From Cladocopium goreaui (taxonomy: Eukaryota > Sar > Dinophyceae > Suessiales > Symbiodiniaceae), in the NCBI GenBank assembly GCA_947184155.2, contig CAMXCT020000310.1, positions 157,478 through 221,477 on the forward strand: DNA of 64,000 bases, read 5' to 3'. The first letter of the stretch is position 1. Each line of letters begins with the position of its first letter. A program made the translations under genes and the position numbers. Shown here in pieces: positions 52,865 to 64,000 of this stretch. The notes below the pieces were generated by a model. That model was given only the letters and a program-made list of their open reading frames with translations. It did not search any database and had not been told where the DNA came from.

Positions 52865-55800
52865 CACTGCAAGAAGAGATAAAGAGATAGAGGGAGAGAA
52901 AAAAAGAAGAGAAAAAAAGACAAAGAGACAACGGGCGAGGAGACAAAGAGACGAAGAGACAACGAGACAAAGAGACAACGAGACCAAGAAACAACGGGAA
53001 AAAGAGAAAAAGATAAAAAGAAACAACGGGACAAAGAGACAACGGGACAAAGAGACAACGAGACAAAGAGACGAAGAGACGAAGAGACAACGAGACAAAG
53101 AGACAAAGAGACAACGAGACAAAGAGACAAAGAGACAACGAGACAGAGAGACAAAGAGACAAAGAGACAAAGAGACAAAGAGACAAAGATACAAAGAGAC
53201 AAAGAGACGAAGAGACAACGAGACAAAGAGACAAAGAGACAACGGGACAAAGAGACAACGACACAAAGAGACAAAGAGACGAAGAGACAATGAGACAAAG
53301 AGACATAGAGGCAAAGAGAGGCAAAGAAGATAAAGAGACAAAGAGACGACGAGACAATGAGACAAAGAGACAAAGAGACAAAGAGAAAAAGATATAAAGA
53401 GACGAAGAGACAACCAGACAAAGAGAAAAAGATAAAAAGAAACAACGGGACAAAGAGACAACGGGACAAAGAGACAACGAGACAAAGAGACGAAGAGACG
53501 AAGAGACAACGAGACAAAGAGACAAAGAGACAAAGAGACAACGGGACAAAGAGACAAAGAGACAACGAAACAAAGAGACAAAAAGACGAAGAGACAAACA
53601 GACAAAGAGACAACGGGACAAAGAGACAAAGAGACAAAGAGACAAAGAGACAACGAGACAACGAGACAAGCAGACAAAGAGACAAAGAGACATCGAGACA
53701 AAGAGACAAAGAGACAAAGAGACAACGAGACAAAGAGAAACGACACAAAGAGACAAAGAGACGAAGAGACGACGAGACAAAGAGACAAAGAGACAAAGAG
53801 AAAAAGATACAAAGAGACAAAGAGACAAAGAGACGAAGAGACAACGAGACAAAGAGAAAAAGAGACAACGGGACAAAGAGACAATGGGACAAAGAGACAA
53901 CGAGACAAAGAGACGAAGAGACGAAGAGAGAACGAGACAAAGAGACAAAGAGACAAAGAGACAAAGAGACAAAGTGACAAAGAGACAAAGAGAAAAAGAT
54001 ACAAAGAGACAAAGACACGAAGAGACAACGAGACAAAGAGACAAAGGGAAAAAGAGACAAAGAAAAGAAGATACAAAGAGACAAAGACACGAAGAGACAA
54101 CGAGACAAAGAGACAAAGGGAAAAAGGGACAAAGAGAAAAAGATACAAAGAGACAAAGACACGAAGAGACAACGAGACAAAGAGACAAAGGGAAAAAGAG
54201 ACAAAGAGACAAAGAGACAACGGGACAAAGAGACAACGGGACAAAGAGACAAAGAGACAAAGGGAAAAAGAGACAAAGAGACAAAGAGACAAAGAGAAAA
54301 AGATACAAAAAGACAAAGAGACGAAGAGACAACGAGACGAAGAGGCAAAGAGACAAAGAGACAAAGAGAAAAAGAGAAAAAGATACAAAGAGACACAGAC
54401 ACGAAGAGACAACGAGACAAAGAGACAACGAGACCAAGAAACAACGGGAAAAAGAGAAAAAGATAAAAAGAAACAACGGGACAAAGAGACAACGGGACAA
54501 AGAGACAACGAGACAAAGAGACGAAGAGACGAAGAGACAACGAGACAAAGACACAAAGAGACAACGAGACAAAGAGACAAAGAGACAACGAGACAGAGAG
54601 ACAAAGAGACAACGAGACAAAGACACAAAGAGACAACGAGACAAAGAAACAACGAGACAAAGAGACGAAGAGACAAAGAGACAAAGAGACAACGAGACAA
54701 CGGGACAAAGAGACAACCAGACAAAGAGACAACGGGACAAAGAGAGAACGAGACAACGGGACTAAGAGACCATGAGACAACGGGACAAAGAGAAGAAGAG
54801 ACAACGAGACAAAGAGACAAAGAGACAACGGGACAAAGAGACAACGACACAAAGAGACAAAGAGACGAAGAGACAACGAGACAAAGAGACATAGAGGCAA
54901 AGAGAGGCAAAGAGAGGCAAAGAGATAAAGAGACAAAGAGACGACCAGACAAAGAGACAAAGAGACAAAGAGACAAAGAAAAAAAGAGACAAAGAGACAA
55001 AGAGAAAAAGATACAAAGAGACGAAGAGACAACCAGACAAAGAGAAAAAGATAAAAAGAAACAACGGGACAAAGAGACAACGGGACAAAGAGACAACGAG
55101 ACAAAGAGACGAAGAGACAAAGAGACAACGGGACAAAGAGACACAGAGACAAAGAGACAAAGAGACAACGGGACAAAGAGACAACCAGACAAAGAGAAAA
55201 AGATACAAAGAGACGAAGAGACAACCAGACAAAGAGACAAAGAGACAAAGAGACAAAGAGAAAAAGATACAAAGAGACAAAGACACGAAGAGACAACAAG
55301 ACAAAGAGACAAAGAGACAAAGACACGAAGAGACAACAAGACAAAAGAGACAAAGAGACAAAGACACGAAGAGACAACGAGACAAAGACACAAAGGGAAA
55401 AATACACAAAGAGACAACGGGACAAAGAGACAACGATACAAAGAGACAACGGGACAAAGAGAGAACGAGACAAAGAGAGAACAAGACAAAGAGACAGAGA
55501 GGCAAAGAGAGGTAAAGAGATAAAGAGACAAAGAGACGAAGAGACAACGAGACAAAGAGACAAAGAGAAAAAGATACAAAGAGACGAAGAGACAACCAGA
55601 CAAAGAGAAAAAGATAAAAAGAAACAACGGGACAAAGAGACAACGGGACAAAGAGACAACGAGACGAAGAGACGAAGAGACATAGAGGCAAAGAGAGGCA
55701 AAGAGAGGCAAAGAGATAAAGAGACAAAGAGACGACGAGACAAAGAGACAAAGAGACAAAGAGAAAAAGATACAAAGAGACGAAGAGACAACCAGACAAA

Positions 55801-57605
55801 GAGAAAAAGATAAAAAGAAACAAAGATACAAAGAGACAAAGACACGAAGAGACAACGAGACAAAGAGACAAAGACACGAAGAGACAACGAGACAAAGAGA
55901 CAAAGGGAAAAAGAGACAAAGAGAAAAAGATACAAAGGGACAAAGACACGAAGAGACAACGAGACAAAGAGACAAAGGGAAAAAGAGACAAAGAGAAAAA
56001 GATACAAAGAGACAAAGACACGAAGAGACAACGAGACAAAGAGACAAAGGGAAAAAGAGACAAAGAGAAAAAGATACAAAGAGACAAAGACACGAAGAGA
56101 CAACGAGACAAAGAGACAAAGGGAAAAAGAGACAAAGAGAAAAAGAAACGAAGAGACAAAGACACGAAGAGACAACGAGACAAAGAGACAAAGGGAAAAA
56201 GAGACAAAGAGACAAAGATACAAAGAGACAAAGACACGAAGAGACAACGAGACAAAGAGACAAAGGGAAAAAGAGACAAAGAGAGAAAAAGATACAAAGA
56301 GACAAAGACACGAAGAGACAACGAGACAAAGAGACAAAGGGAAAGGAAAAAGAGACAAAGAGAAAAAAGATACAAAAGAGACAAAAGACACGAATAGACA
56401 ACGCGCCAAAGGACAAAGGGAAAAAGAGACAAAGACACAAGAGAGAAGCGAAACCGAGACAAAGAGACAAAGGGAAAAAAGAGACAAAGAGAAAAAGATA
56501 CAAAGAGACAAAGACACGAAGAGACAACGAGACAAAGAGACAAAGGGAAAAAGAGACAAAGAGAAAAAGATACAAAGAGACAAAGACACGAAGAGACAAC
56601 GAGACAAAGAGACAAAGGGAAAAAGAGACCAAAGAGAAAAAGATACAAAGAGAGAGACAAAGACACGAAGAGACAACGGAGACAAAGAGACAAAGGGAAA
56701 AAGAGACAAAGAGAAAAAGATACAAAGAGACAAAGACACAACGAGACAAAGAGACAACGAGACAACGAGACAAGCAGACAAAGAGACAAAGAGACAACGA
56801 GACAAAGAGACAAAGAGACAAAGAGACAACGAGACAAAGAGAAACGACACAAAGAGACAAAGAGACGAAGAGACGACGAGACAAAGAGACAAAGAGACAA
56901 AGAGAAAAAGATACAAAGAGACAAAGAGACAAAGAGACGAAGAGACAACGAGACAAAGAGAAAAAGAGACAACGGGACAAAGAGACAATGGGACAAAGAG
57001 ACAACGAGACAAAGAGACGAAGAGACGAAGAGAGAACGAGACAAAGAGACAAAGAGACAAAGAGACAAAGAGACAAAGTGACAAAGAGACAAAGAGACAA
57101 AGGGAAAAAGAGACAAAGAGAAAAAGATACAAAGAGACAAAGACACGAAGAGACAACGAGACAAAGAGACAAAGGGAAAAAGAGGCAAAGAGAAAAAGAT
57201 ACAAAGAGACAAAGACACGAAGAGACAACGAGACAAAGAGACAAAGGGAAAAAGAGGCAAAGAGAAAAAGATACAAAGAGACAAAGACACGAAGAGACAA
57301 CGAGACAAAGAGACAAAGGGAAAAAAGAGACAAAGAGAAAAAGATACAAAGAGACAAAGACACGAAGAGACAACGAGACAAAGAGACAAAGGGAAAAAGA
57401 GACAAAGAGAAAAAGATACAAAGAGACAAAGACACGAAGAGACAACGAGACAAAGAGACAAAGGGAAAAAGAGACAAAGAGAAAAAGATACAAAGAGACA
57501 AAGAGACAAAGGGAAAAAGAGACTAAGAGAAAAAGATACAAAGAGACAAAGACACGAAGAGACAACGAGACAAAGAGACAAAGGGAAAAAGAGACAAAGA
57601 GACAA
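52865..57605 (+). repeat. 4.7-kb octamer array GAGACAAA with higher-order structure
   Basis: Roughly 590 octamers of GAGACAAA, GAGACAAC, GAGACGAA, GAGAAAAA, GATACAAA and GGACAAAG type form a strand almost without T. From about 55840 a 72-bp higher-order unit (nine octamers, marked by ACACGAAGAGACAACG and GGGAAAAAGAGAC) repeats some 16 times. Longer internal duplications keep exact octamer register. A scrambled patch with indels lies at 56340-56690. All reverse frames are open (up to 1651 codons, 52775-57730) because the unit has no stop in any phase; these are not proteins. Confidence 0.98.
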
Positions 57606-60600
57606 TCCTTAAATTTGACAAATGCGATGCATCGCTCTGTGGCTGTGTCGTGCCTCCCAGTATGCGTCGCCGGAGGTTCGAGGAAACACACGAGACAGTG
57701 CCTGTTGAACCTGGGCGCCAACAGGCACAATCTTGGATGCTACCTTTCTCCGCCGTGCAACTTTCTCTCTGGTTAAGCACGTAACGATCCATATTTATGA
57801 AGTAAGTCAAAGGAGACAAAGGCATCAGATGACACGCTGTAGGAGTGATCTGTGTACTGAGATGTACTGAGCACAGACTGTCTTCAAACTTGAGATGGCT
57901 TCTGCACTTGTTGCACTTGTCACTGAGTTGAGTTTGGTGCCTCTTCTGCAACTGCGCGACCAAGATCAGGACTCAGCCCTCAGCACATTCACAGCAGCAC
58001 ATTCACGCAGCGACCCACAAATAACATAATGCAGTGTGAGCATGATAAACAGAACGAGGCATTAATCATGTTCATATCAAACAGCCATAATCAACCATTG
58101 TAGGCTAGTTCCTCTCAACAGCAAGCTTTGATCCTAGAGGAATCTCATTCAACCCACAAGCTGATTCTAGAGCGGAACGCACGAAATACAACAAGAAAAC
58201 AACAACACTGGCAGTGGAGTCAAACACCAGGCCCTACATAGAAAAAAAAACCTTCGCGCCACGCATTCAGTACAAAACATTGACTTTCTGCCTAGACACT
58301 GGCATCAAGCCGCCCACATAGTTTTCTACTGCGAATGTCCCGCTCATCCGGATCCTTGACACAATCCACTGAGAGGAATCGACGTCAACGCCACCTTTCT
58401 CCATCAATTTTGTAATCACTGCATTATACCCTGGAGGACTGCGGGACATTTCATGTATTCTATGTTGCAGGGAATCTCCTGGCTAGTCACCAAAGAACGC
58501 GGAAGTAGCTGCATGTCCAATCCTACGTTGCAGTTCTATCATGTTCTATCCAAAATAGCCGATAAACTCCTATGAACATGAATCAACCGTTAATGAACGT
58601 GTTCGACCTGAATGAATCGGCGTGACTTTATTTGTTTGCAGTTCCTCGGCTTCCACTGCAAGAGGCCTCATCAATTTCGCAAAGGGATGCCTCCCCACCT
58701 CAATTCGCACTAGATCCAAACGCCCGTGGCGAAAGCCAAACACTTCCTTTTGTTCGCACAACGTCAGTTGCCCTCTGAAAAGTAGATGTTGGGGACCTGC
58801 TTCTGGGCATACTGGAGATACAATGTAAAGTTGTCCAATACGGACGTGCGATCCTTTTGGGAATATAAATTTGTGGCTGAACTTTCAACAGCAAAGCAAT
58901 CCAACAAACAGAAGTAGAACAGCTGCAACAACCCTTCAATGTTCAAAGGCACTGCCAAAACCCATCAAATCCATTGGGGGAACTGAGGGATTGGCACCAA
59001 GCATGCCCATCCTCAAGCAGCCGCTCAACTAGCCATTCCTAGTCGAGTTGGCAAAGTTCCCATGTGCGAGACTTATGTAGATCTGGAAGTTTTTGATCGA
59101 TGTCCATGATGTTACAAAGTTTGTTTCACTTTCACACAACACCCTTGGTCTCGTGTTGCTGTGAGGTACAAGTCTCCTGTTGACTTGGCCTCGACATATG
59201 TTCGATCCCTGACACAAATACTCTGAACAAAAACGAAATGATGATAATGATGTATAAACAGCTACAAACATTATCTTACTGGATCCAGGTCTCCCATCAT
59301 CGCCTGCACGGCGCATTTACGCCCTCAAACGCAACATCACCAAGAACTTGTCCAACATTCTTTTCTATCCGATATAGAACGATATAGTATACTGAATGTA
59401 TATCTTGCCAGGAAATTTAGAACGCTCAGCGCATAGTTAGATATACATAATCTATACATATCCAAAACATATCCATTACATCACTTCCAAATCGGCCACT
59501 ATTGCCCTGTCGCAGACTCGAGCAGACTCAGACTGTCCTTGATGCAGTGCAGTTCACCCCAGCAGCGATCTGCCTTGGGGAGGAAACCGTGTGGACCGAT
59601 GAAAAAGCAGAGCTCGGCGCTCGTTTCCACAGAATTTCCACACCCCTTCAATGCAGCATGACTCAGCATGACTCAGCATGACTCACCATGACTCCGCTGT
59701 AGGACTGCGAAGCGAGTTCAAGCCCCAGTTCAATAGTTGTGTGACAAAGGATGACATAGGTAGCCGCGACATGGCACACAACAGAACATTGCGCAGAAAG
59801 CGGCGGCAGCAACATCTGAAGCCAGAACAAAGTTCAAATTACAGCCACCTCCATGCAATTGCAAGTACAGCACGTTACAATAGCAAAGCACAGGCAAATC
59901 AAATGATTGTTCCAACTGAACCAAATTTGCCAATACAAAGTTTAATAAGGCCCTTAGCCCTTAACTTAACACTTTTAGTATTGCCACTTTGCCTGGTGCC
60001 TCAACCCTGGCCTGGAGCTAATTGATGTTACGTTTGGTTTGGTCAATTGTATTCTGTTTAGTTTTGGCCATCAAGTTTCTTGAACTGTCTGTATATATTC
60101 CAAAAAGCTGAAGCCAAGAGTGAACTGCAGTCACACTGCTTTGCTGATTGTATCTTTGGAGGACCACACACAACGCTACTAAATCAAATTATATCAGGAA
60201 GGGTACAGGACACAATAAAGTGCCACCATTGACCTTGCCGTCTTTTGTTTTAGTTGGTTGTGAAAGGCAGAGAAAATTGTTTGCTATCTCAACCTAGAAT
60301 CTCCTTTCACGAACAAACACCAAAACCTGTACAAAACTCCAGCTGCTAAATAATTTATCAAGTGTACACGCAGCAATGATCTGATGGAATTGATCTGGTC
60401 ATTCTGTTTCTCCATATCGTGTTTAAAACTGTAAATTGACTTTAAAAGGGAAGACATGGAGAAAAAAAACGTTGGTTTACGGCACGTGTTTTGTCGGAAA
60501 AATATGGGAGGGCTATTATGGACTTACGCGCATTACACTTGATCAGGCAAAGAAAGGGCCACGGATTTCTGTATTGATACATGACACTGACACCAATGAT

Positions 60601-61439
60601 GGTATAGGCTGCGCATAGAAACACAACACTAACCGACAACCAATTGTCATACCATCTTTCCCTACGTCTACCTGTTCAATGGCCAAGTTGAAGTTCAATT
60701 GGTTCAATGACACACATTCAATAATTCAACGAAACAAAAAAAACTGGACTTCTGGCCAGGCCGACGTCCTTCAAGCAACTGGCAACTGCAGGTGAGTTGG
60801 GGTTCGAATGGAGCGATCAAGAGCTCCCACGAAGCTTCCAACAGTTTGAGCCAGTACAATCATTTGTGCGAGACAAAAAAGAGCCGAATCCAAAAAGCAC
60901 TATGACCAAAAAATAACATGAATGCTTACCAGATTGCCTGCCCGCGCTGATCTCTGTCATATGCATCACACCATGAAACACCTCAATCCAGACCTGCCAG
61001 ATTCATCTTGGAAGGATGAAAACTTCAAGGCCCAAACCCAGAAAGTGCCGCAGTACGGCATCAGGGCATCATAGTTGCCAGACTGAGCGGACACTGCAAA
61101 AGACTTGGGTCCCAGGAAATAACAGATCTCTCCTACAACTTTGGGAGTGTCAAATTCTGGCAAGAGTGCGCTGTGGTTGTACAAGCCAGGGAATGGAATC
61201 CCACTGCCTTGCCTTTCTCTTAATTTGCGATGCATTGATGGGTTTGGACCTTTGGTGGTAGCACGTTTTGGCTGTAGCGGTGCAGCACTCCAAGCACTTC
61301 ACGCAGAAGCCGTAGATGGAGAGTTCGCAAAGGTCCTCTAGTGAATCAAATTTGAGAACCACTGAAACAGATACGCAAATATGCAGCAAATGTGCATAGA
61401 ATAGAATGTGCATTAAAAAAATGATTTTCTGAATGTTGC
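57606..61439. other. Apparently single-copy segment, no gene recognised
   Basis: Contains four CATGACTCAG copies at 59657-59697 and short frames only (115 codons forward 59678-60025; 95 reverse 59029-59316). No domain, RNA or repeat family recognised. Confidence 0.4.
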
Positions 61440-61770
61440 ATATGCAAATAAATAATTAGTTAAAGACATAAATATGTATTTCAATAAATACATAAATACA
61501 TAAATACATAGTAAATAAATGAATAAATAAATAAACAGACAAATAAATAAATATATATATATATATTTAAAAAAAATACATATATAAATAAGTAAATAAA
61601 TAAATACATACATAAATAAATAAATACATAAATATAAATAAATAAATACATAAATCTATATAAATAAAAAATACATATATAAATAAGTAAATTTAATCAA
61701 TAAGTCAATAAATAAATAAACAAATAAATAAATAAATAAACAAATAAATAAATAAATAGCAGCTAAATGT
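61440..61770 (+). repeat. AAATAAATA / ACATAAATA tetramer-based repeat
   Basis: AAAT and ACAT tetramers repeat over 330 bp with an ATATAT patch at 61550-61570. Confidence 0.96.
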
Positions 61771-61984
61771 GCATATATATTTCTATTTGTATTTAAATTT
61801 ATCTTTATGTCTCTTGTTGTCTTATCTAGTTATTTTGACTGTCATTCTATCTATTTATCTATGTACGCTTTACCTTATTATCCCTTTTTCCTATACATTT
61901 ATATCCGCCCAGTTTTGGCCTAGGTGGGGCGGCGCCTGGGATCACTGCAGGTATGCGGCATTGCACGTGCGCTTTGCCATTTAC

Positions 61985-63660
61985 TTTGTTTCTTTTCGGC
62001 CTTCCAAGCTCGTAAGTTCCACTGGGCCCCCTTGCGCCTTCCAAGCTGCTAGGTTCTACTGAGGCCTTTTTGCACCGCCTTCTCCAGCCTTCCCAGCTGT
62101 CCGGTCATGTCTTAAGGGTTTCGAAACTGCCGTTTGGCAGTTTTTGTTTTCTACTAAGGCCAACCCTTGCCCCCTTCCAAGCTGCTAGGTTCTTGTCTAC
62201 AGGGCCCACCCTTGCCCCTTCTCAGGCCTTCCAACCTGCTAGGTTCTACTATGGCCTCCTTGCGTCACCGAGCTGCCGGTCATGTATCTATTACGGGTTT
62301 CGAAACTGCCGTTCAGGAGTTTCTTCTACCTTGCCCATTTCGGGCCAACCCTTGCCCGACCTCCTTAAGCTTTCCAAGCTGCTGGGTTCCACCAGCACCT
62401 CCTTGCCTCACCTTTTCCAGCCTTGTAAGGTGCCGGTCATGCACCCTTGCCCCACCTTCTCAAGCCTTGTACTAGGGCCAACCCTTGCCCCACCTTCTCA
62501 AGCGTTCCAAGCTGCTAGGTTCTACTAGACCCAACACTTCAAGCCTTCCAAGCTGCTAGGTTCTACTAGGGCCTGCTTGCCTCACCTTCTCCAGCTTCCA
62601 AGCTGCCTGGTCATGTATCTATTCATGGGTTCGAAACTGCCGTTTGGCAGTTTTGGCTCTACTTAGGTCCAAGCCTGGCAGCGTTCCAAGCTGCTAGGTT
62701 CTACTAGGGCCTCCTTACCGTTTGGCAGTTTTGGCCCTACTAGGGCCCCAGCTTGTGAAGCCTTCCAAGCCGCTAGGTTCCACTAGGGTTTCCTTGCTTC
62801 ACCTTCTCCAGCCTTCCGATAAATCTTTCCTGGGTCTCGAACTGCCGGTTCTGGTTCTGCTGGGGCCAACCCCTCCCCAACTTCTTAAGCCTTCCAAGCT
62901 GCTAGGTTTGACAAGCGCCTCCTTGCCCACCTTTTCCAACCTTCCAAGCTGCCTGGTCATGTATCTTGTAGGGGTTTCGAAACTGCCGTTTGGCAGTTTT
63001 GGTTCTACAGCGCCAACCCTTGCCCCATCTGAAGCCTTCCAAGCTGCTAGGGTGCACCTTCTCCGGCCTTCCAAGCTGCCCGGTCATGTATCTATTAAGG
63101 CTTTCGAAACTGCCGCTTGGCAGTTCTGGTACTGGGGCCAACCCTTGCCGCACCTGGGGCCAACCCTTCCCCGACCTTCTTAAGCGTTGCAAGCTGCTAG
63201 GTTCTACTAGGGCCTCCTTGCCTCACCTTCTCCAGCCTGCCAAGCTGCCCGGTCATGCATTTATTAAGGGGTTCAAAACTGCCGGTTGACTTTTTTTTTC
63301 CAGGGCCACCTTTAAACTTTCCAAGCTGCTTGGTTCTACTACGGCCTCCTTGCCTCACTGTCTCCAGCCTTCCAAGCTGCCCGTCCAAGCTGTTAAGTTC
63401 TACTATACGGCCTCCCTGCCTCACCTTCTCCAGCCTTCCAAGCTGCCCGATCATGTATGTATTTACAGTTTTGCTTCTGCTAGGGCCAATGGTCCTACTA
63501 GGGCCAACCCTTGCCCCACTTTCCTCGGCCTTCGCCGCTCCTATGGTTCTACTAGGGCCTCCTTGCCCCAAGCCTTCCAAGCTGCTAGGTTCTACGAGGG
63601 CAGCTAGGTTTTGCTAGGGCCTCCTTGCCCCTCTCCAGCCTTGCTGCCCGGTCATGTACA
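61985..63660 (+). repeat. Long minisatellite with a conserved hairpin (CAAGCTGCTAGGTTCTACTA family)
   Basis: Composite units of roughly 120-180 bp combine CCTTCCAAGCTGCTAGGTTC, TACTAGGGCCTCCTTGCC, TCACCTTCTCCAGCCTTCCA, AGCTGCCCGGTCATGTATCT and TTTCGAAACTGCCGTTTGGC. The word AAACTGCC followed by GTTT or GCTT and GGCAGTTT or GGCAGTTC forms an 8-bp stem at 62124-62143, 62634-62653, 62980-62999 and 63107-63126. Sub-blocks are shuffled and deleted among units. Frames crossing the array (61769-62062, 62070-62528, 62722-63183) reflect the units. Confidence 0.93.
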
Positions 63661-64000
63661 CTGATGGCGGCATTGAAGCTGCTCACTCAGCATCAGCGAT
63701 TGTCGGATTCCATTGAACCCGACGGCTGCATGCAATAGAACAAAGTCTAAAACTCCCTCGGCGGCACCCAGGCGTTAGCCCTTTTTATACGGCATCTTGC
63801 AGCCATAGCTTTAGCTACCGGGCGCGGGCCTGCCGCCGGCACCCCCAAAATCCTTCACTCTGGTTTTGTTTTCGGGTTTTTGGGGATCTGGGGCCGGGAA
63901 AAAATGCTAAAACTAGACGATGGATGGCCCGAGGGCAGAGGAGCAGGGTCTTCGGTTGTTAGTATTAAGACACTATATTACAAGACAATATATTAAAGAT
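63661..64000. other. Segment after the last minisatellite, no gene recognised
   Basis: GC-rich at 63810-63850 (GGGCGCGGGCCTGCCGCCGG), otherwise unremarkable. No repeat or frame of note before the window ends. Confidence 0.4.

Noticed and set aside
52775..57730. Reverse-strand open frames of 1651, 1556, 947 and 627 codons
   Set aside because: The octamer unit contains no stop codon in any reverse phase, so frames stay open through indels; the translation is a low-complexity leucine/serine/valine/phenylalanine repeat with no sign of selection on one frame.

Overview
The window looks like nuclear DNA of a dinoflagellate, most likely a Symbiodiniaceae-type genome. This is inference from several features: a patchwork of tandem repeat families over roughly a third of the sequence; degenerate TTTAGGG motifs (the plant/dinoflagellate-type telomere heptamer) at 30.4-31.07 kb; no bacterial-style gene packing; and repeat families such as the AAGATCTTC / GCGAGAA modules near 17 kb, which I recall (unverified) from predicted proteins of Symbiodinium relatives. 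I found no convincing rRNA, tRNA, CRISPR array, transposase, reverse transcriptase or recognisable housekeeping gene. No protein family could be assigned to any reading frame.

Layout. 0.15-3.03 kb: a composite repeat element (head, 41-bp tandem array, long direct repeats, 43-bp array, tail). A short second copy lies at 20.03-20.52 kb, with the head alone echoed at 42.6 kb. 3.8-5.0 kb: three adjacent arrays (8, 72 and 16 bp). 7.2 kb: a perfect decamer array. 10.0-12.7 kb: CACACTY heptamers with interleaved 41-bp units. 13.3 kb: a CT microsatellite. 16.6-17.5 kb: AAGATCTTC and GCGAGAA repeats. 27.4-29.4 kb: an AT-rich inverted-repeat element. 29.5-31.8 kb: AGTCAGGCATGG, telomere-like and GGGTTCCA arrays. 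37.4-38.7 kb: very AT-rich DNA holding a GC-rich island. 41.3 kb: a 36-bp array. 42.8-46.0 kb: a nested minisatellite block. 49.1-49.9 kb: a cluster of the 11-mer CTACAAAATGG in both orientations, followed by an RAC triplet array. 52.87-57.6 kb: a 4.7-kb GAGACAAA octamer array with higher-order structure. 61.4-63.7 kb: AAAT-rich repeats, then a hairpin-bearing minisatellite.

The segments between arrays (5-10, 13.5-16.6, 17.5-27, 32-37, 38.7-41.3, 46-49, 50.2-52.8 and 57.6-61.4 kb) look single-copy. They hold only short open frames. The best exon-like frames, all unassigned and low confidence, are on the minus strand at 13.8-15.3, 33.7-34.3 and 39.5-41.2 kb. Their fragments may be exons of intron-rich genes, but no full gene model can be built by eye.

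Most long open frames here (up to 1651 codons) are artefacts of stop-free repeat units and should not be read as proteins. I see no gene system. The interest of the window lies in repeat architecture: a composite element recurring in the same module order, a foldback element, an unexplained clustered 11-mer, and a large duplication inside the octamer array.
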